Assembly (NCBI RefSeq): GCF_004119445.1
Contig: NZ_QICI01000061.1
Location: 40,507-104,506 of the forward strand
DNA length: 64,000 nt
Source: Chryseobacterium sp. CH21
GTDB lineage: Bacteria > Bacteroidota > Bacteroidia > Flavobacteriales > Weeksellaceae
Reading direction: 5' to 3'
Numbering within the stretch: position 1 is the first letter of the stretch; every line of letters starts with the position of its first letter. The notes under the pieces are model-generated. The model made no database searches and had not been told where the DNA came from. It saw only the letters and a list, made by a program, of their open reading frames with translations. Shown here in pieces: positions 1-9,036 of the stretch. Position numbers and translations under genes: made by a program.

Positions 1-1
1 T

Positions 2-784
2 AAGCTTTCAGACGACAATGTTTTATGCAATAAATGTTTAAATAAAGTAAGTGATATCAACGAAGAATTGCTGTACAATCTTAATAAATTCAGCATTAAT
101 GATATTAATAAAATGCTGAGTGAAGAAAAAAATGAAGTCGTTCAGGCAATGGTGGTTGCAGAAGAGAATCTTCCTGTAACAATAGATTCCGGCTCCCGCC
201 AGATATCAAAAGAAGTTTATAAGAGAAGACATCAGAAAATAAAGAACGAACTGGAAATGCTGAATGCCAATCTTTCCATCTTTACTAAGGGAGAAATTAA
301 AGAACTCCCTTATCTGATCTCGGAAGAAGAGCAAATCATAGCCATTACAGATGCCCAGTTTGTCAATACTTTGGCTGCAGGAATATTAGTGGCAACACCT
401 GCAAGATTAATTTCTGTATCAAAAGCGATGTTTGGGGAGGCAAAAATCAATGATTATCCAAATGAAACCATCAAAGCTGTAAGTTTTGTAACAGATCCGA
501 GATCTCCTATTATTAAAGTACATCTTGATGAAAGAGTAGTAGAATTTGAATGTTTCATGGATAAAGAGGATGCTGAGAAATTCTATGATAAGATAAAAGG
601 AGTGTATAATAATCCTCAGGGGCAATCTTCAAAACAAATTGGGTCTGTAAATAAAAGTGTTTCAGTTTCCTCAGAAGAAATTTTTAATCAACTGGAAAAA
701 CTAGGGAAACTAAGAGAAAACGGAATCTTGACGGATACAGAATTTGCAGAACAAAAAAAGAAATTGCTAGAACAGCTGAAATAA
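2..784 (+). CDS. DUF4428-like zinc ribbon / PH-like / SHOCT protein, 5' partial
   Basis: The frame is open to the left edge, so the gene starts outside the window. A TTG at 68 is a possible start but probably not the real one, because in-frame residues upstream of it read like protein and contain CNKC (codons at about 26-37). That resembles the second half of a treble-clef zinc ribbon of the DUF4428 type. The middle (codons for FTKGEIKELPYLISEEEQ onward) matches the bacterial PH-like domain found beside SHOCT tails. The last 35 residues (EEIFNQLEKLGKLRENGIL...) form a SHOCT motif, a short C-terminal oligomerisation helix pair. The same PH-like/SHOCT layout recurs in the gene at 1513. The biological role is unknown. 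The zinc ribbon call is inference from half a domain. Confidence 0.75.
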   Translation, partial: KLSDDNVLCNKCLNKVSDINEELLYNLNKFSINDINKMLSEEKNEVVQAMVVAEENLPVTIDSGSRQISKEVYKRRHQKIKNELEMLNANLSIFTKGEIKELPYLISEEEQIIAITDAQFVNTLAAGILVATPARLISVSKAMFGEAKINDYPNETIKAVSFVTDPRSPIIKVHLDERVVEFECFMDKEDAEKFYDKIKGVYNNPQGQSSKQIGSVNKSVSVSSEEIFNQLEKLGKLRENGILTDTEFAEQKKKLLEQLK

Positions 785-802
785 AACTTTTAATACCGAA
801 TC

Positions 803-1450
803 ATGAAGGATAAAGTATCAGTAGAAATCGTAGAAAAATGGCTTAAAGGATGGTGCTTATCAAGAGAAGTATCTTTTCCTGTTTCCTACAAATCCGGATT
901 TCATGTGATGGTAGGAGATGAAAAGCAAAAAGAACGCTTTGTATTTCCTGAACTTAATGATGATTTGTTCCAGCTTGCCCATTCAATTGATGAACCTTGG
1001 GTTTACCTTAAAGTATCCACTTCTCCGGATGAATTCATCAATAAAATCCCTGAAAGATGGAAACTGCAGTTACAAGGATATATGATGACCTGTTTTCATC
1101 CGATGAATTTCCCGGAAACCAGTCTTGCAAAAGGATATCATTTAGAATTTACTGAGTACAATACTACTTTTGTAGTGAGGATTGTAGCAGAAAATGGTGA
1201 ACAGGCTTCGATAGGCCGTGTTTCTCTTATAGATGATATAGCAGTGTATGATAGGATTATCACCGAAAAGAATCATCAAAGGAAAGGACTTGCTACTTTT
1301 TTATTGAAAGAACTGGAGAGAATAGCTTTGTCACAAGGAGTTACAAATAATCTTTTAGTGGCTACAGAAGAGGGAAAACTATTGTACGAAACCTTAGGTT
1401 GGAAGCTGTATTGCCTCCACTCTTCTATTGTAATCCCTTCAGAAGGGTAA
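803..1450 (+). CDS. GNAT family N-acetyltransferase
   Basis: 215 residues. The C-terminal half carries the GNAT acetyl-CoA-binding signature: a beta strand (VSLIDDIAVYDRIIT) followed by HQRKGLATFLLKELE at about residues 155-169, which fits the R/Q-x-x-G-x-G/A pyrophosphate loop. A further strand, NNLLVATEEGKLLYETLGW, is typical of the GNAT fold end. The N-terminal 110 residues are not recognised and may set substrate choice. It starts 18 bases after the PH-like/SHOCT gene on the same strand, so the two are probably co-transcribed. Substrate unknown; family call confident. Confidence 0.85.
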   Translation: MKDKVSVEIVEKWLKGWCLSREVSFPVSYKSGFHVMVGDEKQKERFVFPELNDDLFQLAHSIDEPWVYLKVSTSPDEFINKIPERWKLQLQGYMMTCFHPMNFPETSLAKGYHLEFTEYNTTFVVRIVAENGEQASIGRVSLIDDIAVYDRIITEKNHQRKGLATFLLKELERIALSQGVTNNLLVATEEGKLLYETLGWKLYCLHSSIVIPSEG

Positions 1451-1512
1451 TATTTTTATTGAATTAAATTTTTATTGCTAATAAACAGTAATTTAGCCTA
1501 TAAACTAATATT

Positions 1513-2049
1513 ATGAGTGAAAAATCAAGACTTGACGAAATAAGAGATGAACTGAAAAAGCTGGATATAAGCCCTACCATATTTGCCAGAAAAGAAATTC
1601 ACGAATTGCCGGACATTCTTTCACCAGACGAAAGAATTGTTTATCTGGTAGAAGGCAGAAACAAATTAAACAACCACCATATTATTTTAGTAGCCACAGA
1701 AAGAAGACTGATTTTTGTAGATAAAGAGTTCATGTACGGATTGAAAGTAGAAGATTTCTCCTACAGCAAAATAAGCTCCATACAATATGAAACAGAATTC
1801 TTATTGGCTTCCATAGATATTCAGGTTACAGATGACATTGTAGAGATTGATGGAGTAGGAAAGTATCATGCTGAACTATTTTGTGAAAAAGTAAGAGAGT
1901 TCATGTCACGTCCGGAAACACATTTTCAGAATAAATCTGAACCAAGTATCTTAGACCAACTCGAACAGTTGGGAAGATTAAAAGAAGCCGGAGTGTTAAG
2001 TGAAGAAGAATTCCTTGAGCAAAAGAAAAAATTAATGGAGAAGTTATGA
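1513..2049 (+). CDS. PH-like and SHOCT domain protein
   Basis: 178 residues, predicted cytoplasmic. Residues about 20-130 form a PH-like domain (FARKEIHELPDILSPDER, then LVATERRLIFVDK). The last 33 residues are a SHOCT motif (LDQLEQLGRLKEAGVL, then EEEFLEQKKKL). It is a clear paralogue of the left-edge gene without its extra N-terminal part. Its stop overlaps the next start (ATGA at 2046-2049), so it is translationally coupled to the membrane protein behind it. Function not known. Confidence 0.8.
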   Translation: MSEKSRLDEIRDELKKLDISPTIFARKEIHELPDILSPDERIVYLVEGRNKLNNHHIILVATERRLIFVDKEFMYGLKVEDFSYSKISSIQYETEFLLASIDIQVTDDIVEIDGVGKYHAELFCEKVREFMSRPETHFQNKSEPSILDQLEQLGRLKEAGVLSEEEFLEQKKKLMEKL

Positions 2050-2783
2050 TAAAAGAAGTGATTTTTAGAGCGATAAACTGGAGATGGTATTTTACCTCTT
2101 TTATTGCATTGTTTATTGGAATTATCTGTTGGTTACTGATCCTTATTTTGCCAATTAGCAGCTTTGTATGGAATTTTTTCTCTGCTGTCCCTTTTTTGGT
2201 GATTGTTGTAAGTTTTATTCTAGGAATTTCCAGGATGTTCAAAAAAGATGAGTTTAAAAATGGCCTTTATCAGTGTATTTTAAGTTTTTGCATGTTTTTT
2301 ATTATTGGAGGTTTCTTTGCTTTTTGCCCGCCTAAAAGCCCTTATAAACCTTATAATAATGATATCAAGAATCCAAAGAATGCAGCATTCTCAATGCCTT
2401 TAAAGCTGTTCTCAGATAATAAAGAATTGGTTGAGGTTACCCAACCAGATATCCTTATTTACGATTATTTGCAGCCAGGTTCTTATAAATATGATGTTTT
2501 CCTGAATAAGATAGAAAAAGGCAAAGTCTACTTAAAAGTCTATGATTTTAATAGCAACAGAATTCTTTCTGAAAAAGAAATCAAAAAACAATCGATGAGA
2601 GAAGTCTTTAACCCAAGCGATGAATTGAGAGAATTTTCAAGTGATGATAAAGATTTTACAGTAAAAGAAGGTGATTGGGGAGATTACTACGGAAGCAAAA
2701 TTGAGGTTTGGTTTCAACCTGAAGATTCCAGTAGACCAGAAAGAAAATTAATAACAAAAAACTATATCATTCAAGGTAATTAG
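2046..2783 (+). CDS. hypothetical membrane protein
   Basis: 245 residues. I do not recognise a family. Three hydrophobic segments are visible at about residues 13-37, 43-62 and 77-97, followed by a soluble region of about 145 residues rich in charged and aromatic positions. The start overlaps the stop of the PH-like/SHOCT gene by four bases, implying coupled translation and perhaps a shared complex at the inner membrane. No catalytic motif is seen. Confidence 0.7.
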   Translation: MIKEVIFRAINWRWYFTSFIALFIGIICWLLILILPISSFVWNFFSAVPFLVIVVSFILGISRMFKKDEFKNGLYQCILSFCMFFIIGGFFAFCPPKSPYKPYNNDIKNPKNAAFSMPLKLFSDNKELVEVTQPDILIYDYLQPGSYKYDVFLNKIEKGKVYLKVYDFNSNRILSEKEIKKQSMREVFNPSDELREFSSDDKDFTVKEGDWGDYYGSKIEVWFQPEDSSRPERKLITKNYIIQGN

Positions 2784-2803
2784 TATAATTTTAAACTTAC
2801 ACC

Positions 2804-3595
2804 ATGGAAAATTATTTAGAAATTAATCAAAAATCGTGGAATGCCAAAGTAGAACCCCATCTGAAATCAGATTTCTACTTTGTAGATGAATTTTTAAAAG
2901 GAAGGACATCTCTGAACTCCATAGAGCTGGAACTTCTTGGAGATATAAAGGGGAAAACTATTCTGCATCTGCAGTGTCATTTTGGACAAGATTCTATTTC
3001 ACTCTCAAGAATGGGGGCAAAGGTAACGGGAATAGACCTTTCGGACAAAGCCATTGATGCAGCCAGAGAACTTGCACAGAAATGTGGTACTGATACGGAA
3101 TTCATCTGCTCGGACGTATATGATCTGCCGAATGTTCTGGATCAGAAGTTTGACATTGTTTATACAAGTTATGGTACAATAGGATGGCTTCCTGACCTTG
3201 AAAAGTGGGCCGGGGTTATCAATCATTTCTTAAAACAGGGAGGACAATTCATTATGGCAGAATTCCATCCTGTTGTTTGGATGTTTGATGACGACTTTAC
3301 AAAAGTGACTTACAATTATTTCAATGAAGAACCAATTGTTGAAACTTACGAAGGAACGTATGCAGATCAGTCTGCGCCTATCGTACAGGAATATGTAATG
3401 TGGAATCACTCTGTGTCAGAAGTTCTCGATAATTTGATTAAAAAAGATTTGCAATTGAATACTTTCCGGGAATTTGACTGGTCACCATACCCATCCTTCA
3501 GACATGTAGAAGAATTCGAAACAGGAAAATGGAGAATTTCACAGTTTGGAAATAAGATCCCTCTTGTGTATGCATTAGCAGCACAGAAAAAGTAA
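2804..3595 (+). CDS. class I SAM-dependent methyltransferase
   Basis: 263 residues. The SAM-binding Rossmann core is clear: motif I ILHLQCHFGQDSISLS at about 53-68, the acidic end of strand 2 in VTGIDLSDKAI at about 74-84, and FDIVYTSYGTIGWLPDLEKW as motif IV and following. This is the Methyltransf_25/UbiE-like group, which acts on small molecules. The substrate cannot be read from sequence. It follows the membrane protein by 20 bases and closes the plus-strand group; a strong hairpin lies 37 bases downstream. Confidence 0.85.
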   Translation: MENYLEINQKSWNAKVEPHLKSDFYFVDEFLKGRTSLNSIELELLGDIKGKTILHLQCHFGQDSISLSRMGAKVTGIDLSDKAIDAARELAQKCGTDTEFICSDVYDLPNVLDQKFDIVYTSYGTIGWLPDLEKWAGVINHFLKQGGQFIMAEFHPVVWMFDDDFTKVTYNYFNEEPIVETYEGTYADQSAPIVQEYVMWNHSVSEVLDNLIKKDLQLNTFREFDWSPYPSFRHVEEFETGKWRISQFGNKIPLVYALAAQKK

Positions 3596-3632
3596 ATTAA
3601 TTGCTCAATATCTGAACGATTAAAATTAAAAT

Positions 3633-3667
3633 AAAAAGTCATCGTAGTGCTATTACGATGACTTTTT
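3633..3667. terminator. bidirectional hairpin terminator
   Basis: A perfect 14-bp inverted repeat (AAAAAGTCATCGTA, 7-base loop, then its complement) ends in a T run on both strands. It sits between the convergent methyltransferase and YtxH-like genes. Confidence 0.85.
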
Positions 3668-3703
3668 CCTATATATGAATGTTAAAAAAACTGTTCTTGT
3701 TAA

Positions 3704-3940
3704 TTAGCTCAGAGAATCTTCAGCCTTTGTTTTGGCTTCGTCCACTTTATTCTGAACCTGGGAAGCAACATCATTGGCTTTGCTTTTAAGGTCATTTCCC
3801 CATTTGTTAAGATTATCCTTTGCAGTATTGATCTTATCTTTTACAGCTTGTTGATCTTCAGGGCTTGAGTTCTTATATTTCCAATAAGCCAATGCTCCTA
3901 AACCTAATAAAGCTAATAGTCCTTTTGCTTTGTTTCCCAT
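3704..3940 (-). CDS. YtxH-like small membrane-anchored protein
   Basis: 78 residues. A short N-terminal hydrophobic stretch (GLLALLGLGALAYW, residues 7-20) is followed by a charged, alanine-rich amphipathic helix with heptad-like spacing. This is the layout of YtxH/general-stress helical proteins and of late-embryogenesis-like repeats. It probably sits at the inner membrane with the helix outside the bilayer. No enzyme motif. Transcribed alone, ending toward the bidirectional hairpin. Confidence 0.7.
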   Translation of the reverse strand: MGNKAKGLLALLGLGALAYWKYKNSSPEDQQAVKDKINTAKDNLNKWGNDLKSKANDVASQVQNKVDEAKTKAEDSLS

Positions 3941-4039
3941 GATTTCTATTTTTTTATGTATTAATATTAAAATTTGTTGTTATGAATAATGTAAAATACG
4001 TGCCAAAAAAATAAATAGACTTATAAAAAAATGTTAAAT

Positions 4040-4882
4040 TTAAGAAAAGACTTGGAAATTTTCACCGTCAAAACTGGCAAAAACCATAGTGGGATAAGAA
4101 TCCTGATGATAAACATTTCCAGCATTATCAATAGCGATGGCACCTGCAAATCCATCAATAGTTTTAAGTTCATCAAATGTTTTGCTAAAAGCTTCTTGAA
4201 GACTCATTCCGTCAGTAACTCTTGTTACAATTTTGGCAGCGGTGGCATTGCTGACAATATCTTCACCCACACCGGTACAGCTTACTGCACAAAAAGCATT
4301 GGCATAATTTCCGGCCACTGTGGCAGAATCTGAAATTCTTCCCGGAATCTCAAAACCTTTTCCTCCCGTAGAAGTCGCAACAGCCAGGTTTCCTTCATGA
4401 TCAATCGCTACACAGCCTACTGTTCCTTTTCCTCCGTTAGCAAGTTTAGCCTCATATTCTTTTCTTCTTTGAGGAATTTCTGTAGAAAAATTTTCAAAAC
4501 CATTTTCCGTCGCATAAATTTTGGCACCATTTCCTCCTAAAACTCTGTCATCCTCATTGATAAGGTCTTTGGCAACAAAAATGGGATTCTGTACATTTTG
4601 AATATTGATCACACCGCTTAGCTTCTGGGTGTTTCCATTCATAATGGCCGCACTCATACGGATCACACCATCACTTTGAATCTGGGAACCAATTCCTGCA
4701 TTGTATAAGGGATCGTCTTCCAGCAATGAAACAGCATATGCAACAGTATCAAAAGCGGAACGTGTTGTAAGATAGTCAAAAGCTTTTTGGGCAATTTCTT
4801 TTAAAGAATCTTGCTTAGCAGTTTTTACTTCGTGGCTTTGGTCACTTTCTGAGAAAAAACCGCCGTGGATAATGATTTTCAT
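4040..4882 (-). CDS. plant-type L-asparaginase / isoaspartyl peptidase
   Basis: Ntn-hydrolase of the isoaspartyl peptidase/L-asparaginase family, 280 residues from the ATG at 4882. A longer frame to 4930 exists, but MKIIIHGG is the usual family start. The precursor self-cleaves before the catalytic Thr, visible as T154 in GKGTVGCVAID. NAGIGS (61-66) is the family's N-terminal signature. It would hydrolyse beta-aspartyl dipeptides to Asp plus a second amino acid. Here it lies 190 bases downstream of cyanophycinase on the same strand, so the likely job is to split the beta-Asp-Arg dipeptides that cyanophycinase releases. Substrate assignment is inference from context. Confidence 0.9.
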   Translation of the reverse strand: MKIIIHGGFFSESDQSHEVKTAKQDSLKEIAQKAFDYLTTRSAFDTVAYAVSLLEDDPLYNAGIGSQIQSDGVIRMSAAIMNGNTQKLSGVINIQNVQNPIFVAKDLINEDDRVLGGNGAKIYATENGFENFSTEIPQRRKEYEAKLANGGKGTVGCVAIDHEGNLAVATSTGGKGFEIPGRISDSATVAGNYANAFCAVSCTGVGEDIVSNATAAKIVTRVTDGMSLQEAFSKTFDELKTIDGFAGAIAIDNAGNVYHQDSYPTMVFASFDGENFQVFS

Positions 4883-5072
4883 AATAGATATGGGTTTCGT
4901 GTTCCGGAGTTCTGTATTTATGACTGCCAATAATACGAATCCCGGTTATTAATACAAAGAAAAGGATTTTATTTAAATGCTGTGTTAATGTGAGTTTACT
5001 GTCTTTTTAAAAACGAATCTCAGCGTTATCTCGAAACCCCGCATCTCACTACCTCGTAACCCGCATCCTGAA

Positions 5073-5963
5073 CTACTTATCCTGTGGTATCGGATTAAAT
5101 TGAGAATTTTCAATTGTTAATGTCTTTGTTGTAAGATCGTAATGATCATTCATCGACATAACATGTACGGTTAAATTATCAATAGAAATAGGTTCTCCAA
5201 GATTGATATTCGTTAAGTTGGTATCTTTAATGAATCTCCCATCTACAAGGATAACAAGTCCTGAACCTACAGCAGTCATCACATCATTATGAATAAAAAG
5301 ACCTGTGTCTTCTCCCAGTCCTATTCCTAACGTTCTTGGGTTGTTTACGACTGCCTGAAAAAGTCGTCCGATTCTTCCTCTTTGTACAAAATGGGTGTCA
5401 ATAATGACGTTATCGATCAAACCTAATCCCTGAGTGGTTTTGATTTCTCCTTTCAACAGAGCTTCAGAACTGCTTCCCTGATAGATCATGTTTTCAGAAG
5501 CGGCTGCAGCACCTGCGGAAGTTCCCGAATAGATAAAATCCTGTTCCTGATATTTTAATAAAACAGTATCATGAAATCTTGTTCCTCCAAGAATAGAAGT
5601 CAGTCTCAGCTGATCTCCTCCTGTAAACATCATGACATCGGCAGCATTGGCTCTTGCCACCATCGCATCAGAATTGGCTTCCTCACGGTTGTGGATATCA
5701 AGAACATTTACATTTTTAGCACCGAGAAATTCAAAGGCTTTTTTGTATTCAGAACCTACGATCTGAGGAATTTGAGAGGCTGTTGTGACAATTTCAATCA
5801 CAGAGTTTTCCTTATTTTTTGATTCATTGATGATCTTTCTTAAGATCCCACGCTCAAAAAAATTAAGATTCTTTTCGATATTTTGATCATAATCGGTTTC
5901 AGCAAAACTTCCTTTGTTTACAGCTCCTCCAATAACTATTAATTTTCCAACAGGTTTCGTCAT
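5073..5963 (-). CDS. cphB: cyanophycinase
   Basis: 296 residues, peptidase family S51. The nucleophile serine is in GTSAGAAAA (S149), and TGGDQ (114-118) is the conserved oxyanion/substrate loop. It cuts the branched storage polymer cyanophycin, multi-L-arginyl-poly-L-aspartate, into beta-Asp-Arg dipeptides. The length suits the intracellular form and no signal peptide is seen. It is divergent from cphA and upstream of the isoaspartyl peptidase on the same strand, which gives a full synthesis and breakdown set. A -7 box lies only four bases before its ATG. Confidence 0.93.
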   Translation of the reverse strand: MTKPVGKLIVIGGAVNKGSFAETDYDQNIEKNLNFFERGILRKIINESKNKENSVIEIVTTASQIPQIVGSEYKKAFEFLGAKNVNVLDIHNREEANSDAMVARANAADVMMFTGGDQLRLTSILGGTRFHDTVLLKYQEQDFIYSGTSAGAAAASENMIYQGSSSEALLKGEIKTTQGLGLIDNVIIDTHFVQRGRIGRLFQAVVNNPRTLGIGLGEDTGLFIHNDVMTAVGSGLVILVDGRFIKDTNLTNINLGEPISIDNLTVHVMSMNDHYDLTTKTLTIENSQFNPIPQDK

Positions 5964-5967
5964 GGTA

Positions 5968-5975
5968 CAAAATTA
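5968..5975 (-). promoter_or_regulatory. TAnnTTTG -7 box of cphB, possibly leaderless
   Basis: On the minus strand the bases read TAATTTTG and end four bases before the cphB ATG. Flavobacterial transcripts usually start 4-7 bases after this box, which would place the 5' end at or within the start codon. Inference; not proven by sequence. Confidence 0.45.
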
Positions 5976-6109
5976 AAAAATAATTAACATTCTTTGGCGA
6001 AATTCGTGCCATCTTTAGTTGATTTTTAATGTTTTAGGAATGTTAATCAAAATTAATATTTTTTTAATAAATCTTTAATTGTGGTATGGTTTCGTTTAGG
6101 GTTTTACAT

Positions 6110-6117
6110 TATCTTTG
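6110..6117 (+). promoter_or_regulatory. TAnnTTTG -7 box of cphA
   Basis: TATCTTTG fits the flavobacterial -7 consensus and lies 44 bases before the cphA ATG, giving a 5' leader of roughly 40 bases. The 198-bp cphB-cphA gap is AT-rich and holds both divergent promoters. Confidence 0.6.
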
Positions 6118-6161
6118 GCTATGAAAGGAGTTATTATTAAATGTTAAAATGCCAATAGACT

Positions 6162-8792
6162 ATGAAAATCGAAAAGATTCAGGCACTTAGAGGTCCAAAC
6201 ATCTGGAGCATCAGAAGAAAGAAGCTGATACAGATGAGGTTAGACTTAGAAGAAATGGAGGATTATCCTACCAATAAAATAGAAGGTTTCCGTGAGAGAA
6301 TTGAAAAATTAATTCCTTCATTGATTACGCACCGTTGTTCAGAAGGGGTAGAAGGAGGCTTTTTCCATAGGGTGGAAACAGGAACCTGGATGGGACATGT
6401 CATTGAGCATATTGCTTTGGAAATACAAACTCTGGCAGGAATGGATGTGGGGTTTGGAAGAACCCGCGAAACAAAGACTCCGGGAGTGTATAATGTGGTA
6501 TTTAATTATATCGAAGAAAATGCCGGTATTTACGCTGCAGAAGAATCTGTAAAAATTGCAGAAGCTCTTATAGAAGCGAAAGATTACGATCTTAATGCGT
6601 GTATTCACCGCCTAAAAGAAATAAGAGAACGTGTACGTTTGGGACCTTCTACCGGAAGTATTGTAGAAGAAGCAGCTTCAAGAAGAATCCCATGGATCAG
6701 ACTGGGAACCAATTCCCTGGTACAGCTGGGGTATGGAGTGAATCAGCAAAGATTTCAGGCTACCATTACAGGAAAGACAAGTTCCATTGCCGTGGATATT
6801 GCCTGTAATAAAGAGTTGACTAAAAGAATGCTTCATGATGCCGCTATTCCGGTTCCAATAGGAGATTTGGTGGTTGACGAGGAAGGATTAAATGCTGTGA
6901 TCAGAAAAATTGGCTATCCGATTGTTTTAAAACCTTTGGATGGAAATCACGGAAAAGGTTCTTCCATCAATGTCAATGAATGGGAAGCTGCCAAAATAGG
7001 TCTGGAGCATGCCCAAAAATATTCAAGGAAAGTAATTGTTGAGAAATATATTACGGGGTATGACTTCCGTATACTGGTGATCAATAATAAAATGGTGGCT
7101 GCAGCAAGAAGAGTTCCGGCCCATGTTGTGGGCGATGGTGAACTGAATCTTCAGCAGCTTATTGAAAAAGAGAATAAAGACCCAAGAAGAGGGTATGGCC
7201 ATGAAAATGTCCTTACCGAAATTGAGGTAGATAAAGATACGCTGGAGTTGCTTGATAAGCTTCAATATACCCTGGAAACGATTCCTCAACGCGGAGAAGT
7301 GGTCTATCTGAAATCAACAGCTAATCTTTCAACCGGAGGAACTTCCATTGATGTGACAGATATGGTGCATCCGGAAAATATCACAATGGCTGAAAGAATT
7401 TCCAAAATTATCGGATTGGATGTTTGCGGTATTGACGTGATGGCGGAGAACCTTACTCAACCTTTAAAGGAGAGTGGTGGAGCTATTATTGAAGTAAATG
7501 CTGCACCGGGATTCAGAATGCATCTTGCTCCAAGCGAAGGATTACCAAGAAACGTAGCTGCTCCTGTAGTTGATATGCTTTATCCGCAAGGTAAACCTTT
7601 TACCATTCCGATTATTGCGGTAACTGGTACTAATGGTAAAACAACCACTACAAGACTTATATCACATATTGTAAAAAGTAACGGGTATAGAGTAGGATTC
7701 ACCACTTCGGACGGGATTTATATTCAAAATACCATGTTGTCAAAAGGAGATACTACAGGGCCGCTTTCAGCAGAATTTATTCTGAAAGACCCTACAGTAG
7801 AATTTGCTGTTCTGGAAACAGCCAGAGGAGGAATTTTACGTTCCGGACTTGGTTTTTCACAATGCGATATCGGAGTTTTGACCAATATTGAAGAGGATCA
7901 TTTAGGAATGAATGATATCCACACCCTGAAAGATCTTACCAAAGTAAAACGTGTTGTTCTGGACAGTGTGAAAAAGAGCGGATGGAGTATCCTGAATGCT
8001 GATAACGTATATTCCATGAAGATTGTAAATGATCTTGATTCTAATGTGGCGATTTTCAGTATGGATGAAAATAATCCTCATATTGTAAAATTTGCGAAAG
8101 AAGGAAAAATCACCTGCGTATATGAAGAAGGTTTTGTGACCATTAAAAAAGGAGACTGGAAGATCAGAATAGGAAAGGCCAAAGATTTCCCGATTACGAT
8201 GGAAGGAAAGGCCAGATTTATGATTGAAAACGTGCTGGCTGCAAGTTTGGCGAGCTACCTATATGGATTCGGGATTGAAGATATTTCCAATTCTTTGAGA
8301 ACTTTTATTCCAAGTGCTCAGCTTACTCCGGGAAGACTGAATGTTTTTAAATTCAAAAACTTTAAAGTTCTGATCGACTTTGCCCATAATCCTTCAGGCT
8401 ATGAAGCCATTGAAGATTATCTTAAGAATGTAGAATCTACTAAGAAAATCGGTATTATTTCCGGTGTTGGAGATAGAAGAGACAATGATATCAGAGAATG
8501 TGGAAAGATTGCAGGCCGAATGTTTGATCATATCATTATTCGTAACGAAAAACACCTTCGCGGAAGAACTGAAGAAGAGATCAATGGATTGATAATTGAA
8601 GGAATGCAGGCCGCAGGAAAAGATGTAAGCTACGAAATTATTCCTAAAGAAATAGAAGCCTTGAAACATGCTATGGGAATGGCCGAAGAAGGAACATTTA
8701 TCACAGCTTTAAGTGATGTTATTTCCAATGCTATTGACCTGGTACAGGAATATCAGGCAAGAGAATTACTGGAAGACGATAAAAACGGATAG
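6162..8792 (+). CDS. cphA: cyanophycin synthetase
   Basis: 876 residues, the normal length of a CphA. Three parts are visible: an N-terminal domain (1 to about 160), an ATP-grasp domain (about 200-480) with KPLDGNHGKGSS near 256-267, and a C-terminal Mur-ligase-like domain with P-loop GTNGKTT at 489-495 and a Mur C-domain motif DFAHNPSGYEA. The ATP-grasp part adds Asp to the backbone and the Mur part attaches Arg to the side chain, both with ATP, building the nitrogen reserve cyanophycin in the cytoplasm. Both nucleotide sites look intact, which argues for the CphA1 type rather than the dipeptide-polymerising CphA2. It is divergent from cphB and followed by a strong terminator. Confidence 0.95.
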   Translation: MKIEKIQALRGPNIWSIRRKKLIQMRLDLEEMEDYPTNKIEGFRERIEKLIPSLITHRCSEGVEGGFFHRVETGTWMGHVIEHIALEIQTLAGMDVGFGRTRETKTPGVYNVVFNYIEENAGIYAAEESVKIAEALIEAKDYDLNACIHRLKEIRERVRLGPSTGSIVEEAASRRIPWIRLGTNSLVQLGYGVNQQRFQATITGKTSSIAVDIACNKELTKRMLHDAAIPVPIGDLVVDEEGLNAVIRKIGYPIVLKPLDGNHGKGSSINVNEWEAAKIGLEHAQKYSRKVIVEKYITGYDFRILVINNKMVAAARRVPAHVVGDGELNLQQLIEKENKDPRRGYGHENVLTEIEVDKDTLELLDKLQYTLETIPQRGEVVYLKSTANLSTGGTSIDVTDMVHPENITMAERISKIIGLDVCGIDVMAENLTQPLKESGGAIIEVNAAPGFRMHLAPSEGLPRNVAAPVVDMLYPQGKPFTIPIIAVTGTNGKTTTTRLISHIVKSNGYRVGFTTSDGIYIQNTMLSKGDTTGPLSAEFILKDPTVEFAVLETARGGILRSGLGFSQCDIGVLTNIEEDHLGMNDIHTLKDLTKVKRVVLDSVKKSGWSILNADNVYSMKIVNDLDSNVAIFSMDENNPHIVKFAKEGKITCVYEEGFVTIKKGDWKIRIGKAKDFPITMEGKARFMIENVLAASLASYLYGFGIEDISNSLRTFIPSAQLTPGRLNVFKFKNFKVLIDFAHNPSGYEAIEDYLKNVESTKKIGIISGVGDRRDNDIRECGKIAGRMFDHIIIRNEKHLRGRTEEEINGLIIEGMQAAGKDVSYEIIPKEIEALKHAMGMAEEGTFITALSDVISNAIDLVQEYQARELLEDDKNG

Positions 8793-8816
8793 ACTAGTTT
8801 TTATAAAACTTATTTT

Positions 8817-8856
8817 AATTGCAATACGGAACAAAAAACGTATTGCAATTTTTTTA
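8817..8856 (+). terminator. rho-independent terminator of cphA
   Basis: 12-bp perfect stem (AATTGCAATACG and its complement) around a 10-base A-rich loop, followed by a T run, 24 bases after the cphA stop. Confidence 0.85.
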
Positions 8857-8947
8857 TCTGTCGTGCTGTAGTAGATTGAAGTTTGTTTGATTAAAAACAG
8901 ATCAGTTATCTGCGATGATAATTGTATAAACAATTAAAAGTTAATTA

Positions 8948-8963
8948 TTACGGTTTCCCGTAA
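8948..8963. promoter_or_regulatory. palindrome TTACGG-N4-CCGTAA, copy 1
   Basis: A perfect 6+6 inverted repeat with spacer TTTC. The same arms recur at 9124-9139 upstream of the small peptide gene. This is the form of a binding site for a dimeric regulator. Which protein binds is unknown. Confidence 0.5.
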
Positions 8964-9036
8964 GGTTATACCTACAACCTCCCCGTATATTTACAGTGTT
9001 TGTATAAACTAAAGTACAAGTCAAGTTTTTTTAATG

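Noticed and set aside
6121..6147. Nine-codon micro-ORF just upstream of cphA as a possible attenuator peptide
   Set aside because: Its ATG lies four bases after the predicted -7 box, so it is probably not transcribed from the start; no paired terminator hairpin is visible.
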